The notes under the pieces: generated by a model
The model's database searches: none
Told to the model about the DNA's origin: nothing
What the model saw: only the letters and a program-made list of their open reading frames with translations
Translations under genes and position numbers: made by a program
Shown: positions 24,727 through 33,490 of the stretch, one piece after another
How positions within the stretch are numbered: position 1 is the stretch's first letter
How the letters are laid out: each line of letters opens with the position of its first letter
Origin: JAHJQZ01 sp963676075
GTDB taxonomy: Bacteria > Pseudomonadota > Alphaproteobacteria > Rhizobiales > Devosiaceae
Length of the DNA: 64,000 bases
Reading direction: 5' to 3'
NCBI GenBank assembly: GCA_963676075.2
Contig: CAXXNZ010000001.1
Span: forward strand, 186,001-250,000

Positions 24727-25701
24727 TCACAGGCGCACCAGAGAGGCACCCCAGGTGAAGCCGCCGCCCATCGCTTCGAGCATAACAAGGTCGCCCTTGT
24801 TTATCCGGCCGTCCTCGGTGCCGAGCCACAGGGCCAAAGGCACGGAGGCTGCCGACGTGTTGGCCTGGAGGGCAACGGTGATGATCGTCTTTTCGGCAGG
24901 AATGCTGAGTTTTCTGCCAGCGCCCTCGATGATGCGAAGGTTTGCCTGATGCGGCACGAACCAGTCGAGATCGGATGTTGTATAGCCGGTTTTGTCCAGG
25001 ACGTCTTCGATGACGTCGGAGATCATACCAACCGCGTGCTTGAAGACTTCGCGTCCGCGCATCTTCAGGTGACCGACCGTCTGGGTCCCCGAAGGGCCGC
25101 CGTCAACATAGAGCTTATCCCAATGGCTACCGTCCGCCCGAAGCGAGGAGGCGAGGATGCCACGTCCGTCCGCTTCGGCTTCCGGCACCGATTCGAGCAC
25201 CACAGCGCCGGCGCCGTCACCGAACAGCACGCAGGTTGTGCGGTCGGTCCAGTCGAGAATGCGCGAGAAGGTTTCGGCGCCGATGACCAGCGCTTTGGTG
25301 CCGAGACCGTTCTTCAAACAGGAATCGGCATTGGCGATGGCATAGACGAACCCGGAGCACACTGCCTGCAGGTCGAAGGCGGCGCCACGGGTGATGCCGA
25401 GCTTTTGCTGCACCAGCGTCGCGGTGGCCGGGAAGGTCATGTCCGGCGTCGAGGTTGCGACCACGACGAGGTCGATGTCTGCGGCAGTCAACCCCGCCGA
25501 GGCGAGGGCGCTTTCAGCCGCCTTGACCGCGAGATCGGACGTCAGCTCGCCGTCGGCGGCGATGTGGCGCTGGCGGATGCCGGTGCGCTGGACGATCCAC
25601 TCGTCCGAGGTGTCGACCATTTTCGACAATTCGTCATTGGTGAGCACGCGTTCGGGCAGATAGCCGCCGACGCCGCGAATGATCGATCGAGTTGCAGTCA
25701 C
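24727..25701 (-). CDS. fabH: 3-oxoacyl-ACP synthase III (KAS III)
   Basis: Starts fatty-acid synthesis by condensing acetyl-CoA with malonyl-ACP. Seen: catalytic Cys in LQAVCSGFVYAI, His in WFVPHQANLRII, Asn in VALQANTSAAS. 324 aa, normal. It overlaps plsX by four bases (ATGA), a strong sign of coupling. Makes the first acyl-ACP used by PlsX and the cell envelope genes. Confidence 0.97.
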   Translation of the reverse strand: MTATRSIIRGVGGYLPERVLTNDELSKMVDTSDEWIVQRTGIRQRHIAADGELTSDLAVKAAESALASAGLTAADIDLVVVATSTPDMTFPATATLVQQKLGITRGAAFDLQAVCSGFVYAIANADSCLKNGLGTKALVIGAETFSRILDWTDRTTCVLFGDGAGAVVLESVPEAEADGRGILASSLRADGSHWDKLYVDGGPSGTQTVGHLKMRGREVFKHAVGMISDVIEDVLDKTGYTTSDLDWFVPHQANLRIIEGAGRKLSIPAEKTIITVALQANTSAASVPLALWLGTEDGRINKGDLVMLEAMGGGFTWGASLVRL

Positions 25702-26765
25702 GCTGGTCCCGCTTCCTGTTTTTCCAAATCAGCGCCATTTCCACTCTTGTGAAACTGACTGAGGCCGGCGCTGATCTTGTCGATCAGCCGGCTGCGGCCC
25801 ATTTCGTACGCCAGGCCGAGGGCGCTGTTGAAACCGACTTCGTCGGTACCGCCATGGCTCTTGATGACGATGCCGTTCAGTCCAAGAAAGACGCCGCCAT
25901 TGACTGTGCGCGGGTCCATCTTGCGGCTCATCGCCTTGAGGGCCTGCATAGCTAGCAAGGCGCCGATCCGCGACATGAAATTGGCCTTGAGGGCATTGCG
26001 CAGATAGGTGCCCACCTGTCGGGCCGTGCCTTCCGCCGTCTTCAGGGCGATGTTGCCGGAAAATCCTTCTGTCACCACCACGTCGACCGTGCCCTTGCCG
26101 ATATCATCGCCTTCCACGAACCCGTGATAGACAAAACCGGCATTTTCATGAGCAGCGAGAATGCGGGCCGCTTCCTTGACGGTTTCGAGACCCTTGACCT
26201 CTTCGACCCCGACATTGAGCAGACCGATCGTCGGCGCGTCCTCGTCGAATACCGCCCGGGCGAGGGCGGCGCCGAGAATGGAGAAATCGACAAGTTGCTG
26301 TGCATCGCCCCCGATCGTGGCGCCGACATCGAGAACGATGATGTCCGTCCTGAGCGTCGGCCAGATGGCGGCGATGGCGGGACGTTCGAAGCCTTCCATC
26401 GGCCTCAGGCAAAAGGTCGCCATGGCCATGAGCGCGCCGGTATTGCCGCAGGAGACGGCAGCATCGGCCTCACCGTCCTTGACCGCCTGAAGTGCCGACC
26501 ACATCGAGGACTTGTTGCGGCCCTTGCGCAGCGCCTGGCTCGGCTTGTCGTCCATGGCGATGACGGTTTCGGCGTGTCTCAGTGTCGAAACAGGTTTAAG
26601 GGCCGGAAACTCATCGAGCAGGGGTGCGAGCACCTCTTCCTGGCCGTGGAAGATGAATTCCACATTGCCGCGTTCCTTCAGGGTCATCTCGGCGCCGCGC
26701 AGGACGATGCGTGGGCCATTGTCGCCCCCCATCGCGTCCACCGATAGCCTTATTGGTCCACTCAT
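25698..26765 (-). CDS. plsX: Phosphate acyltransferase PlsX
   Basis: Makes acyl-phosphate from acyl-ACP for phospholipid synthesis. Seen: IRLSVDAMGGDNGP at the start, ALRKGRNKSSMW, SCGNTGALMAMA, and VTEGFSGNIALK. 355 aa, normal. Overlaps fabH. The plsX-fabH-ihfA-MerR order is typical of Hyphomicrobiales. Confidence 0.97.
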   Translation of the reverse strand: MSGPIRLSVDAMGGDNGPRIVLRGAEMTLKERGNVEFIFHGQEEVLAPLLDEFPALKPVSTLRHAETVIAMDDKPSQALRKGRNKSSMWSALQAVKDGEADAAVSCGNTGALMAMATFCLRPMEGFERPAIAAIWPTLRTDIIVLDVGATIGGDAQQLVDFSILGAALARAVFDEDAPTIGLLNVGVEEVKGLETVKEAARILAAHENAGFVYHGFVEGDDIGKGTVDVVVTEGFSGNIALKTAEGTARQVGTYLRNALKANFMSRIGALLAMQALKAMSRKMDPRTVNGGVFLGLNGIVIKSHGGTDEVGFNSALGLAYEMGRSRLIDKISAGLSQFHKSGNGADLEKQEAGPA

Positions 26766-26856
26766 TACCGTCTCAAACGCTTTCTTGCGCTTCGCGCATC
26801 ACGCGCAAAGCCATAGCCCAGATCGTAGTCGCGCACTATGCCTGCAAGAGGTGCGC

Positions 26857-27405
26857 TCATTTCTTTGTTGTTTTCAGGGCCTTTAGAGCCTCGAAAGGAG
26901 AATCCGATTCATCCGAATCGTCAGTGTAGGTCGACTCGAGTTCAATACCCGGTTTGCGCGGATAGGGATCGAGCGCCAGCGACAGGGTCTCGATCAGCCA
27001 TTCGCTGAAATCCGCTTCCGGTCCGTCGAAATGGTCGGGAAGATCGTCGCGTTCGAGATCGACATAGATCTCGGCGCCCGGCGCCGGGTCCGGTTCGTGT
27101 TGCGCACCCTGAAGGAACAGCCGAAACAGCTTTTCCTCGATGTGTTCGGGCACGGGGTCGAAGCTGACGACGCAGGCCTGGCTGACATCGGCCGCTAGCG
27201 TGCCGGACACCTCGATCCCGCCCTTGAGCGGTCGCGCCAGAAGCTTGGCATCGAAGGCTTCGACCGAAAGGATGCCGAGCCGCTCGGCGATGGCTTCGCG
27301 TTCTTCCGGGCTGGTTTCGACGACCAGGCTGCGGCCGGTCGCGGGAAGGGAATCAACCCTGACGCGTGCGTCGAAAATCGGGTCGTTGTCGTGTTCGACA
27401 CTCAT
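26857..27405 (-). CDS. DUF177 (YceD-like) protein
   Basis: 182 aa; the middle region LKGGIEVSGTLAADVSQACVVSFDPVPEHIEE is the DUF177 core with a single Cys (family name often has CxxC; only one Cys is seen here), followed by an acidic YVDLERDDLPDHFDGPEADFSEW block. DUF177 proteins have been linked to 23S rRNA accumulation in plants and bacteria. Overlaps the chaperone gene by 4 bases. Gene rpmF (L32), often next to it in other groups, is not here. Confidence 0.87.
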   Translation of the reverse strand: MSVEHDNDPIFDARVRVDSLPATGRSLVVETSPEEREAIAERLGILSVEAFDAKLLARPLKGGIEVSGTLAADVSQACVVSFDPVPEHIEEKLFRLFLQGAQHEPDPAPGAEIYVDLERDDLPDHFDGPEADFSEWLIETLSLALDPYPRKPGIELESTYTDDSDESDSPFEALKALKTTKK

Positions 27406-27941
27406 GCGGCTTCACTCCAGGCGATGTTGCCCTGCATCAGTTCGGCAGTGGAATTGTCTGCCAGACGATCGTTCACCCGGCGCACATAGGCGGCGAGATC
27501 GGGTGCGTGTGCCGCGGCGTCGTCACTTAGCACGTCCCTCAGCACAAACTCTTCGAGCGCCTTGGCATTGCCGGTGTCTTCGAGAGCCCGACCGAGCCCG
27601 TCGACGAGACCGTAAAACAGATTGCCCATTTTCTCGATACGCTTGGGCACGGAAACATCCCCGACACCCATTTCACGAAGCGAGCGGTCCATGTCCTTGA
27701 AAAACAGGTCGAAAAGTCCCTGTGAAAAATCCCGACATGCAGCACCTTCAGCCTGCAGGCGCCGGAGCACCAGCGCCATGTGAAGGCTCACCATGTCGAA
27801 CCGCCCGGTCAGCGTGTCAGGCACACCCCAGTCGGCATACAGCACCGGTTGCCGGGATTGCGCCACAATAGCAGCATAGAGCGCGTAGTGGGCGTCGCCA
27901 ATTCGCGGCTTTTTCGTAAAGAACAAGGCCAAGTGGGCCAC
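27402..27941 (-). CDS. Ubiquinol-cytochrome c chaperone family protein (CBP3-like)
   Basis: 179 aa. Seen: HYALYAAIVAQSRQPVLYADWGVPDTLTGR FDMVSLH-type opening block and the DRSLREMGVGDVSVPKRI block of the family, which in mitochondria (Cbp3) helps assemble cytochrome bc1. Start is unclear: the ORF begins with GTG 27941, yet GGAGGTGG sits so close that the TTG at 27932 (5 bases later) fits better. Divergent from bamE. Confidence 0.87.
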   Translation of the reverse strand: MAHLALFFTKKPRIGDAHYALYAAIVAQSRQPVLYADWGVPDTLTGRFDMVSLHMALVLRRLQAEGAACRDFSQGLFDLFFKDMDRSLREMGVGDVSVPKRIEKMGNLFYGLVDGLGRALEDTGNAKALEEFVLRDVLSDDAAAHAPDLAAYVRRVNDRLADNSTAELMQGNIAWSEAA

Positions 27942-28084
27942 CTCCGGAAACGGTGGGCGCCAGCATCATCCCACGCTGGGTGCAGTGTGGACAAGCTTGC
28001 CAGATCGGGCTTTTGCCGGCTACACATGCCCGGCCCACCGATGGCAGGCGGGACATAATGAGTGTGTGCGGAGAAGTCAATCAG

Positions 28085-28531
28085 ATGGTCATGGTCAAGG
28101 CGCAGCGCTTCGTGCGCATTCTGGTTGCGGGTCTGGGGCTGGCGGTCGCCGTGAGCGCCTGCTCGACAGACGGGCTCATTGCCCATCGTACCGAAGGCTA
28201 TGTCATCTCCGACAGCGCATTGCAGCAGATTCGGCCGGGCCAGAGCTCCGATCTCGTCGTTGCCGTGCTCGGGTCGCCGCAAACCACGAGTACGTTCGGC
28301 GAGCAGACCGCCTTCTATTATGTCGAGACCAAGGTCGACCGCACCGCTTTCGGCCTGCGCATGCCGCAGGAACGCCGGTTGCTCGCCGTTTATTTCGACA
28401 AAAACCGCAAGGTTACTGAAAAGGCGCTGCTCGGTCTCGAGGATGGCAAGGTGGTTGATATCAACACCCACCGCACTCCGTCCTTCGGTCAGGACAGGAC
28501 CTTCGTCGAATCGATCCTGGCCTCGTTCTAG
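28085..28531 (+). CDS. bamE: Outer-membrane assembly lipoprotein BamE (SmpA/OmlA)
   Basis: Lipoprotein of the BAM complex that inserts beta-barrel proteins. Seen: signal with lipobox VSAC (Cys at residue 26), then STDGLIAHRTEGYVISDSALQQIRPGQS and LGSPQTTSTFGEQTAFYYVE, the SmpA fold. 148 aa. Start 28085 gives a normal lipoprotein signal; GGAG lies 11 bases upstream; an earlier ATG (28058) is possible. Divergent from the CBP3-like gene; 275 bases before the dcw cluster. Confidence 0.9.
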   Translation: MVMVKAQRFVRILVAGLGLAVAVSACSTDGLIAHRTEGYVISDSALQQIRPGQSSDLVVAVLGSPQTTSTFGEQTAFYYVETKVDRTAFGLRMPQERRLLAVYFDKNRKVTEKALLGLEDGKVVDINTHRTPSFGQDRTFVESILASF

Positions 28532-28806
28532 TCAGTTTCCGAGCTGTGTAATGACGGCCTGTTTTCAACAGGACCATATGCGCATGCCGATAGAACCGCG
28601 CGGATATTCGTCCGGTCGGGGCGCGTCGTCTGGCCATTTTCCAACGACAGACACCTGAATTCCGGCCAGTCCCGAAGCGAATCCACATGTTCAGTCGGGC
28701 GTTTGGGAAACAAATTCTTAAGCGTCCACATGCAATTCTAACGAGTGTCGGCAGCGGGGCCTGTCGACTGTCCGGCTTCGGTTTTGTGTGGAGTAGCCCA
28801 GCAGGT
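28532..28806 (+). promoter_or_regulatory. Upstream region of the dcw cluster; mraZ absent
   Basis: Contains a perfect hairpin CCTGTT-TTC-AACAGG (28558-28572), a possible bamE terminator with no T tract. Nothing like mraZ (about 140 codons) is present, although mraZ often starts this cluster. A promoter for rsmH must lie here, but no consensus is clear. Confidence 0.5.
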
Positions 28807-29781
28807 ATGGACGAGTATTCCGATAGCGCGCGCCCCCATGTCCCGGTCCTTCTCGATGAAGTTCTGGACGCGCTTCAGCCACATCAGGGCATGCATGTGA
28901 TCGATGGCACGTTTGGCGCCGGGGGCTATTCCCGTGCGCTGCTCACTGCCGGCGCATCGGTCACCGCCATCGATCGCGACCCCAACGTCCAGAGGTTCGC
29001 GTCGGCGCTCGGCGCCGATTATCCCGACAGTTTTCGCTTCGCGTCCGGGCGTTTCGCCGAACTCGATACCCTGTCCGGCGGACAGGCCGATGGCGTGGTC
29101 CTCGATATCGGCGTGTCGTCGATGCAACTCGATGAGGCCGAGCGCGGGTTTTCCTTCATGCGCGACGGTCCGCTCGATATGCGTATGAGCGGGGAGGGCC
29201 AGAGCGCCGCCGATCTGGTCAACACGCTCGACGAACGGGCGCTGTCCGATCTGTTGTTCGGCTTCGGCGAGGAGCGCCGGGCACGGCGCATCGCCACCGC
29301 CATCATTGCCGCGCGCGCTAAGGCGCCGATCTCCACCACCGCCGAACTTGCCGGCGTGATCGAGCAGGCGCTGGGGCGCAAGAAGGGCGATATCCATCCG
29401 GCGACCCGCAGCTTTCAGGCGCTTCGCATCGCCGTTAACGCCGAACTCGATGAGCTGGTCGCAGCGCTGTTTGCCGCCGAACGTTTGTTGGGTGAAGACG
29501 GGCGGTTGGCGGTCGTGACCTTCCATTCGCTCGAAGACCGTATCGTCAAGCGCTTCCTGACCCCGCCCGCCGGCGGCTCGCGTCATCAGCCCGATGCTGC
29601 CGCGGACGCACCGCGCTGGGGCAAGGTGATGAAACCGGTCCGGGCCGGCGCGGCCGAAACCGCAGCCAATCCGCGCGCTCGCTCCGCCACTCTGCGCGCC
29701 GCCATCCGCAGCGCCGCCCCGGCGCGTGAGATCTCCGCCAAGGGGCTGGGTGTGCCGTTCTCGCTTCGGGGTGCGGCATGA
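28807..29781 (+). CDS. rsmH: 16S rRNA (cytosine1402-N4)-methyltransferase
   Basis: SAM-dependent methyltransferase of rRNA. Seen: HVPVLLDEVLDAL, IDGTFGAGGYSRALL (SAM site), DGVVLDIGVSSMQLD, RGFSFMRDGPLDMRM, and RSFQALRIAVNAELDEL. 324 aa from ATG 28807; the ORF reaches 28687 but the extension lacks homology. First gene of the dcw cluster here. It overlaps ftsL by ATGA. Confidence 0.95.
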   Translation: MDEYSDSARPHVPVLLDEVLDALQPHQGMHVIDGTFGAGGYSRALLTAGASVTAIDRDPNVQRFASALGADYPDSFRFASGRFAELDTLSGGQADGVVLDIGVSSMQLDEAERGFSFMRDGPLDMRMSGEGQSAADLVNTLDERALSDLLFGFGEERRARRIATAIIAARAKAPISTTAELAGVIEQALGRKKGDIHPATRSFQALRIAVNAELDELVAALFAAERLLGEDGRLAVVTFHSLEDRIVKRFLTPPAGGSRHQPDAAADAPRWGKVMKPVRAGAAETAANPRARSATLRAAIRSAAPAREISAKGLGVPFSLRGAA

Positions 29782-30152
29782 TCCGGGTGCTCAACACCAT
29801 TCTGGCAGTCGCCTGCGCCGTGGCACTGATCGGCGTTTATGGACTCAAGTTCCAGTCCGAGGGCGTGGCAGGGCGCAAGATCGAGCTTGGCCAGACGATC
29901 ATTGACCAGCAGAACCAGTTGTCGCTGCTCCGCGCCGACTGGGCCTATGTCAATCAGCCGAGCTACATCGAGCCCATCATCGACCGCCACGCCGAAACGC
30001 TCGATCTCGCCATTATCGGCGCCAAGCAGTTCAAGTCGCTGGACGAGTTGCCGATGCGCCCGGCTCAGCTCGATCCGGACGCACTGACGGTATTGCTCAA
30101 TTCGCTCGAAACCGGGGTCGACCCCATCGCAGCGCTGATCGAGGCGAACTGA
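29778..30152 (+). CDS. ftsL: Cell division protein FtsL-like
   Basis: 124 aa, one N-terminal membrane helix (residues 7-23) followed by a short coiled-coil-like region (GQTIIDQQNQLSLLRADWAYVNQPSYIEPI) and a periplasmic tail. FtsL is poorly conserved; the call rests on size, topology and place between rsmH and ftsI. It would pair with FtsB and FtsQ in the septum. Overlaps rsmH, one base from ftsI. Confidence 0.82.
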   Translation: MIRVLNTILAVACAVALIGVYGLKFQSEGVAGRKIELGQTIIDQQNQLSLLRADWAYVNQPSYIEPIIDRHAETLDLAIIGAKQFKSLDELPMRPAQLDPDALTVLLNSLETGVDPIAALIEAN

Positions 30153-30153
30153 C

Positions 30154-31890
30154 ATGGCGATTGCCGAAACATCAGCCCTGGATCCGATCGCGCTGGATGG
30201 TGCGAGAAAAGCCCGCGGTACCCTGACCCGCACCCGTATCCGGGTGTTGATGGCCTTTCTGGTTCTGGCCTTCGCGCTGATCGTCGGAAAGCTTGTCACG
30301 CTCGGCGGTACCGATACCGATGCCGAGATCGAGGGCAGGGCGATGGACGAGATCACCGCCACGCGTCCTCCCATTCTCGACCGCAACGGCATCGAGATGG
30401 CCGTCGATATCCGCGTGCCTTCGCTCTACGCCGAGCCGAACCGCATGATCGACAAGGAAGGGGCGATCCGGGACCTGATGTCGGTTCTGCCCGATCTCAA
30501 CGAGTCGATGCTGCGCAACCGGCTCAACCGCGACAAGGGCTTCGTGTGGATCAAGCGTGAGCTGACGCCCGCCCAGAAGGAGGCCATCCTCAAGCTCGGC
30601 ATTCCCGGCCTCGATTTCCTCACCGAGAGCGAGCGCTTCTACCCCGGCGGCGCCGAAGCCTCGCACATCATGGGCATGACCAATATCGACAACAAGGGCA
30701 TTGCCGGCATCGAGAAGGAACTCGACACGGACAATGTCGCGCTGCTGCAGGATCTCGGTTTTGCCCGCGACCGCAATCTGGCGCCGGTGTCGCTCAGCAT
30801 CGACATGCGCGTTCAGCACGCCATGCGCGAGCAGTTGCTCGATGCGCTCAGTCGTTATCAGGCGGTGGCGGCGGCTGGCGTCATGCTCAATGTCCACACC
30901 GGCGAGGTCGTCGCCATGGTGTCGCTGCCCGATTACGATCCGAACACGCCGGCAAGCTATTCCGATTTGTGGATGGACAAGAAGAACCAGCGTTTCAATC
31001 GTATCACCTTCGGGCGCTACGAACTCGGTTCGACCTTCAAGACCGTGACCATTGCTGGAGCGCTCGATGCCGGCGCCATCAAGCTGACCGACAGTTTCGA
31101 TGCCCGCTTTGGTATCCGTTTCGGCCGCTTTGTCATCGACGATTTCCACGGCAAGCATCGTGTGCTCAGCGTGCCGGAGATCTACAAGTATTCGTCCAAT
31201 ATCGGCGCCATCAGGATCATGCAGGCGATGGGGAAGGATAACTACCGCGATTTTCTGACCCGCGCCGGTTTTGATGCGCCGTTGCAGATCGAATTGCCCG
31301 AGACCGAGACGTCCGAGATTCCCAAGGAGTTCTCCGAAGTCGGCGCGGCCACCGCGTCTTATGGCCACGGTCTGTCGGTTACGCCGTTGCATCTGGCCCA
31401 GGCCTATGCCGCGTTCGTCAATGGCGGTATTCTGCTGCCGGCGACGCTTTATCCGCGTAGCCAGCAACAGGCCGACGCCATCGGCAAGCGCGTTATTTCG
31501 CCCGAAACCAGCGAGGAAATGCGCTATCTGATGCGTTTGAACGCTCTCGAGGGATCGGGAACGCATGCCAACAAGCTTGCTGACGGCTACCGGATCGGCG
31601 GCAAAACGGGCACGGCGGAAAAGGTTATAAACGGTAAATACAGTTCGAACCGAAATCTCAATGTCTTTGCTTCAGCATTTCCAGTCGATAAACCGCAGTA
31701 TGCTATGGTTATCTTGGTTGATGAGCCCAAACCTGAAGACGAGCACTCGGGCGAAACGGCCGGCTGGAACGCCGGCGAAGTGACTGGCCGGCTGGCGGCG
31801 CGCGTTGCACCGCTGCTCGGCATAACACCGGATTTCAGCGAGGCCATCGATCAGGACCTCGTGCCGAAACAACTGCACATGATCGATTAG
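30154..31890 (+). CDS. ftsI: Peptidoglycan D,D-transpeptidase FtsI (PBP3)
   Basis: Septal transpeptidase. Seen: one membrane helix (about residues 28-50), pedestal domain with ATRPPILDRNG, and catalytic motifs SxxK in ELGSTFKTVT, SxN in YKYSSNIGA and KTGT in IGGKTGTAEK. 578 aa, normal. It is two bases after ftsL and 12 bases before murE. Confidence 0.97.
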   Translation: MAIAETSALDPIALDGARKARGTLTRTRIRVLMAFLVLAFALIVGKLVTLGGTDTDAEIEGRAMDEITATRPPILDRNGIEMAVDIRVPSLYAEPNRMIDKEGAIRDLMSVLPDLNESMLRNRLNRDKGFVWIKRELTPAQKEAILKLGIPGLDFLTESERFYPGGAEASHIMGMTNIDNKGIAGIEKELDTDNVALLQDLGFARDRNLAPVSLSIDMRVQHAMREQLLDALSRYQAVAAAGVMLNVHTGEVVAMVSLPDYDPNTPASYSDLWMDKKNQRFNRITFGRYELGSTFKTVTIAGALDAGAIKLTDSFDARFGIRFGRFVIDDFHGKHRVLSVPEIYKYSSNIGAIRIMQAMGKDNYRDFLTRAGFDAPLQIELPETETSEIPKEFSEVGAATASYGHGLSVTPLHLAQAYAAFVNGGILLPATLYPRSQQQADAIGKRVISPETSEEMRYLMRLNALEGSGTHANKLADGYRIGGKTGTAEKVINGKYSSNRNLNVFASAFPVDKPQYAMVILVDEPKPEDEHSGETAGWNAGEVTGRLAARVAPLLGITPDFSEAIDQDLVPKQLHMID

Positions 31891-31902
31891 GACCGCTGCA
31901 AC

Positions 31903-33345
31903 TTGCCGATATCACTGAAGGAATTGCTGGAAAACGTCGACGTCGGTCCCGAGATCGGCGCTTTGGAGCTTTCCGGTGCCACAGCCGACAGCCGCAGGAT
32001 CAAGCCGGGCGACGCCTTTTTCGCTTTGCCCGGCACGGTAACCCATGGCGCCAAATATGCCGATGTCGCCATCGGCAACGGCGCTGGCGCCATCGTCAGT
32101 GACCAGCCGGTCGAGGACGCCGGCGAAACGCCGGTGATCCTCGTCGACGATGTGCGGACGGCCTTTGCCAAGGCCATGGCGCGCCTGTGGGCGCCCCAAC
32201 CTGAGACACTGGTCGGCATTACCGGCACCAACGGCAAGACCTCGATCGCCGGCTATGTCCGCCAGATCTGGTCGGCAAGCGGCATCGCCTCGGCGAGCGT
32301 CGGCACGCTCGGCATCGAAACCAGCGCCGGGCTTGCGTCCGGTGCGCTGACGACGCCTGACCCAGAAACGCTGCACCGTTCCCTCAACAAGCTCAAGCTC
32401 GGCGGTATCGACCACGTCGTTCTGGAAGCATCAAGCCATGGGCTCGACCAGCGCCGCCTCGATGGCGCGGTCTTCGACGCGGTCGGCTATTCCAATCTCA
32501 GCCGTGACCATCTCGATTATCATACCGACATGAGCGAATACCGCGAAGCCAAGCTTCGGCTGTTCCGTGATCTGGTGCGGCCCGATGGTGCGGCCATCGT
32601 CAATACCGACGATCCAGAGCACATGCCGTTCTTCTTCGCGGCGCTCGATCGTGGCGTGACGCTGCTCACCGTCGGCACCGAAGGCGCGTTTTTCGAGATC
32701 ACCTCGGTCGAGCCCAAGGGATTCACCCAGAAGGTGACCGGGCGGATGGTCGGCGAACCGGTCGAGTTCGTTCTGCCGCTGGCCGGGCGTTTCCAGGTCG
32801 ACAACGCCGTGATGGCAGCTGCTCTGGCCATTCAGACCGGCGCTGATCCGCATGTGACGATCGAGGCGCTCAACGGATTGCGCGGCGCCAAGGGACGGCT
32901 GGAATTTGCCGGTGAGCGCAATGGTGCCGCCATTTTTGTCGATTACTCCCACAAGCCGCTGGCACTCGAAAGCGCGCTTGAAACCCTGCGCGCCGTGACC
33001 CGCGGCAAACTGGTCGTGGTGTTCGGATGCGGCGGTGATCGTGACCGTGGCAAGCGCCCGATCATGGGCGAGATCGCTGCGCGCATGGCCGACAAGGTGA
33101 TCGTCACCGACGATAATCCGCGCAGCGAAGACCCTGGTGCGATCCGCGCTGAAATCCTTGGGGCTGCGTCGAATGCCCGTGAGATCGGTGACCGCGCCGA
33201 GGCAATCAAGGTCGCCATCGCCGAGCTTGAGGACGGGGACGTTCTCCTGGTTGCCGGCAAGGGGCACGAGGACTATCAGATCGTCGGCACAACCAAGCGG
33301 CCGTTCTCCGATCATGAGGAAGTCGCCAAGGCGCTGATGCCCTGA
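31903..33345 (+). CDS. murE: UDP-MurNAc-L-Ala-D-Glu--meso-DAP ligase
   Basis: Adds the third amino acid of the stem. Seen: Walker-type GITGTNGKTSIAGYVRQ, the Mur ligase core HVVLEASSHGLDQ, and DNPRSEDP, the motif that marks the meso-diaminopimelate type. 480 aa. Start is TTG 31903 (no ATG before the domain). In most related clusters murF and mraY follow directly; here murF is absent and the next gene, mraY, starts 145 bases on. Confidence 0.97.
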   Translation: MPISLKELLENVDVGPEIGALELSGATADSRRIKPGDAFFALPGTVTHGAKYADVAIGNGAGAIVSDQPVEDAGETPVILVDDVRTAFAKAMARLWAPQPETLVGITGTNGKTSIAGYVRQIWSASGIASASVGTLGIETSAGLASGALTTPDPETLHRSLNKLKLGGIDHVVLEASSHGLDQRRLDGAVFDAVGYSNLSRDHLDYHTDMSEYREAKLRLFRDLVRPDGAAIVNTDDPEHMPFFFAALDRGVTLLTVGTEGAFFEITSVEPKGFTQKVTGRMVGEPVEFVLPLAGRFQVDNAVMAAALAIQTGADPHVTIEALNGLRGAKGRLEFAGERNGAAIFVDYSHKPLALESALETLRAVTRGKLVVVFGCGGDRDRGKRPIMGEIAARMADKVIVTDDNPRSEDPGAIRAEILGAASNAREIGDRAEAIKVAIAELEDGDVLLVAGKGHEDYQIVGTTKRPFSDHEEVAKALMP

Positions 33346-33490
33346 TCTTCTGGGATCCAGTCGTCGCATCCGATCCTGTCCGCCCGACGAGCAAGCTTGC
33401 CAACGGGGGCGGGCCTGTGGTCAAACAGCCGCCACGCTTGGCACCCGTGTTGGATGCCTGAAGCGCTGCAACAGGAGTGCAGGCACTCAC
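33346..33490 (+). promoter_or_regulatory. murE-mraY gap where murF is missing
   Basis: 145 bases with no ORF. The mraY ribosome binding site GGAG is inside a small hairpin GAGTG-CAGG-CACTC (33475-33488), which may reduce translation of mraY. A wider imperfect pairing of CCAACGGG near 33417 with CCCGTGTTGG near 33443 is also possible. No murF remnant was recognised by eye. Confidence 0.45.

Noticed and set aside
28461..28688. mraZ or another gene before rsmH
   Set aside because: Only a 75-codon minus-strand shadow frame; no MraZ motif in any frame.
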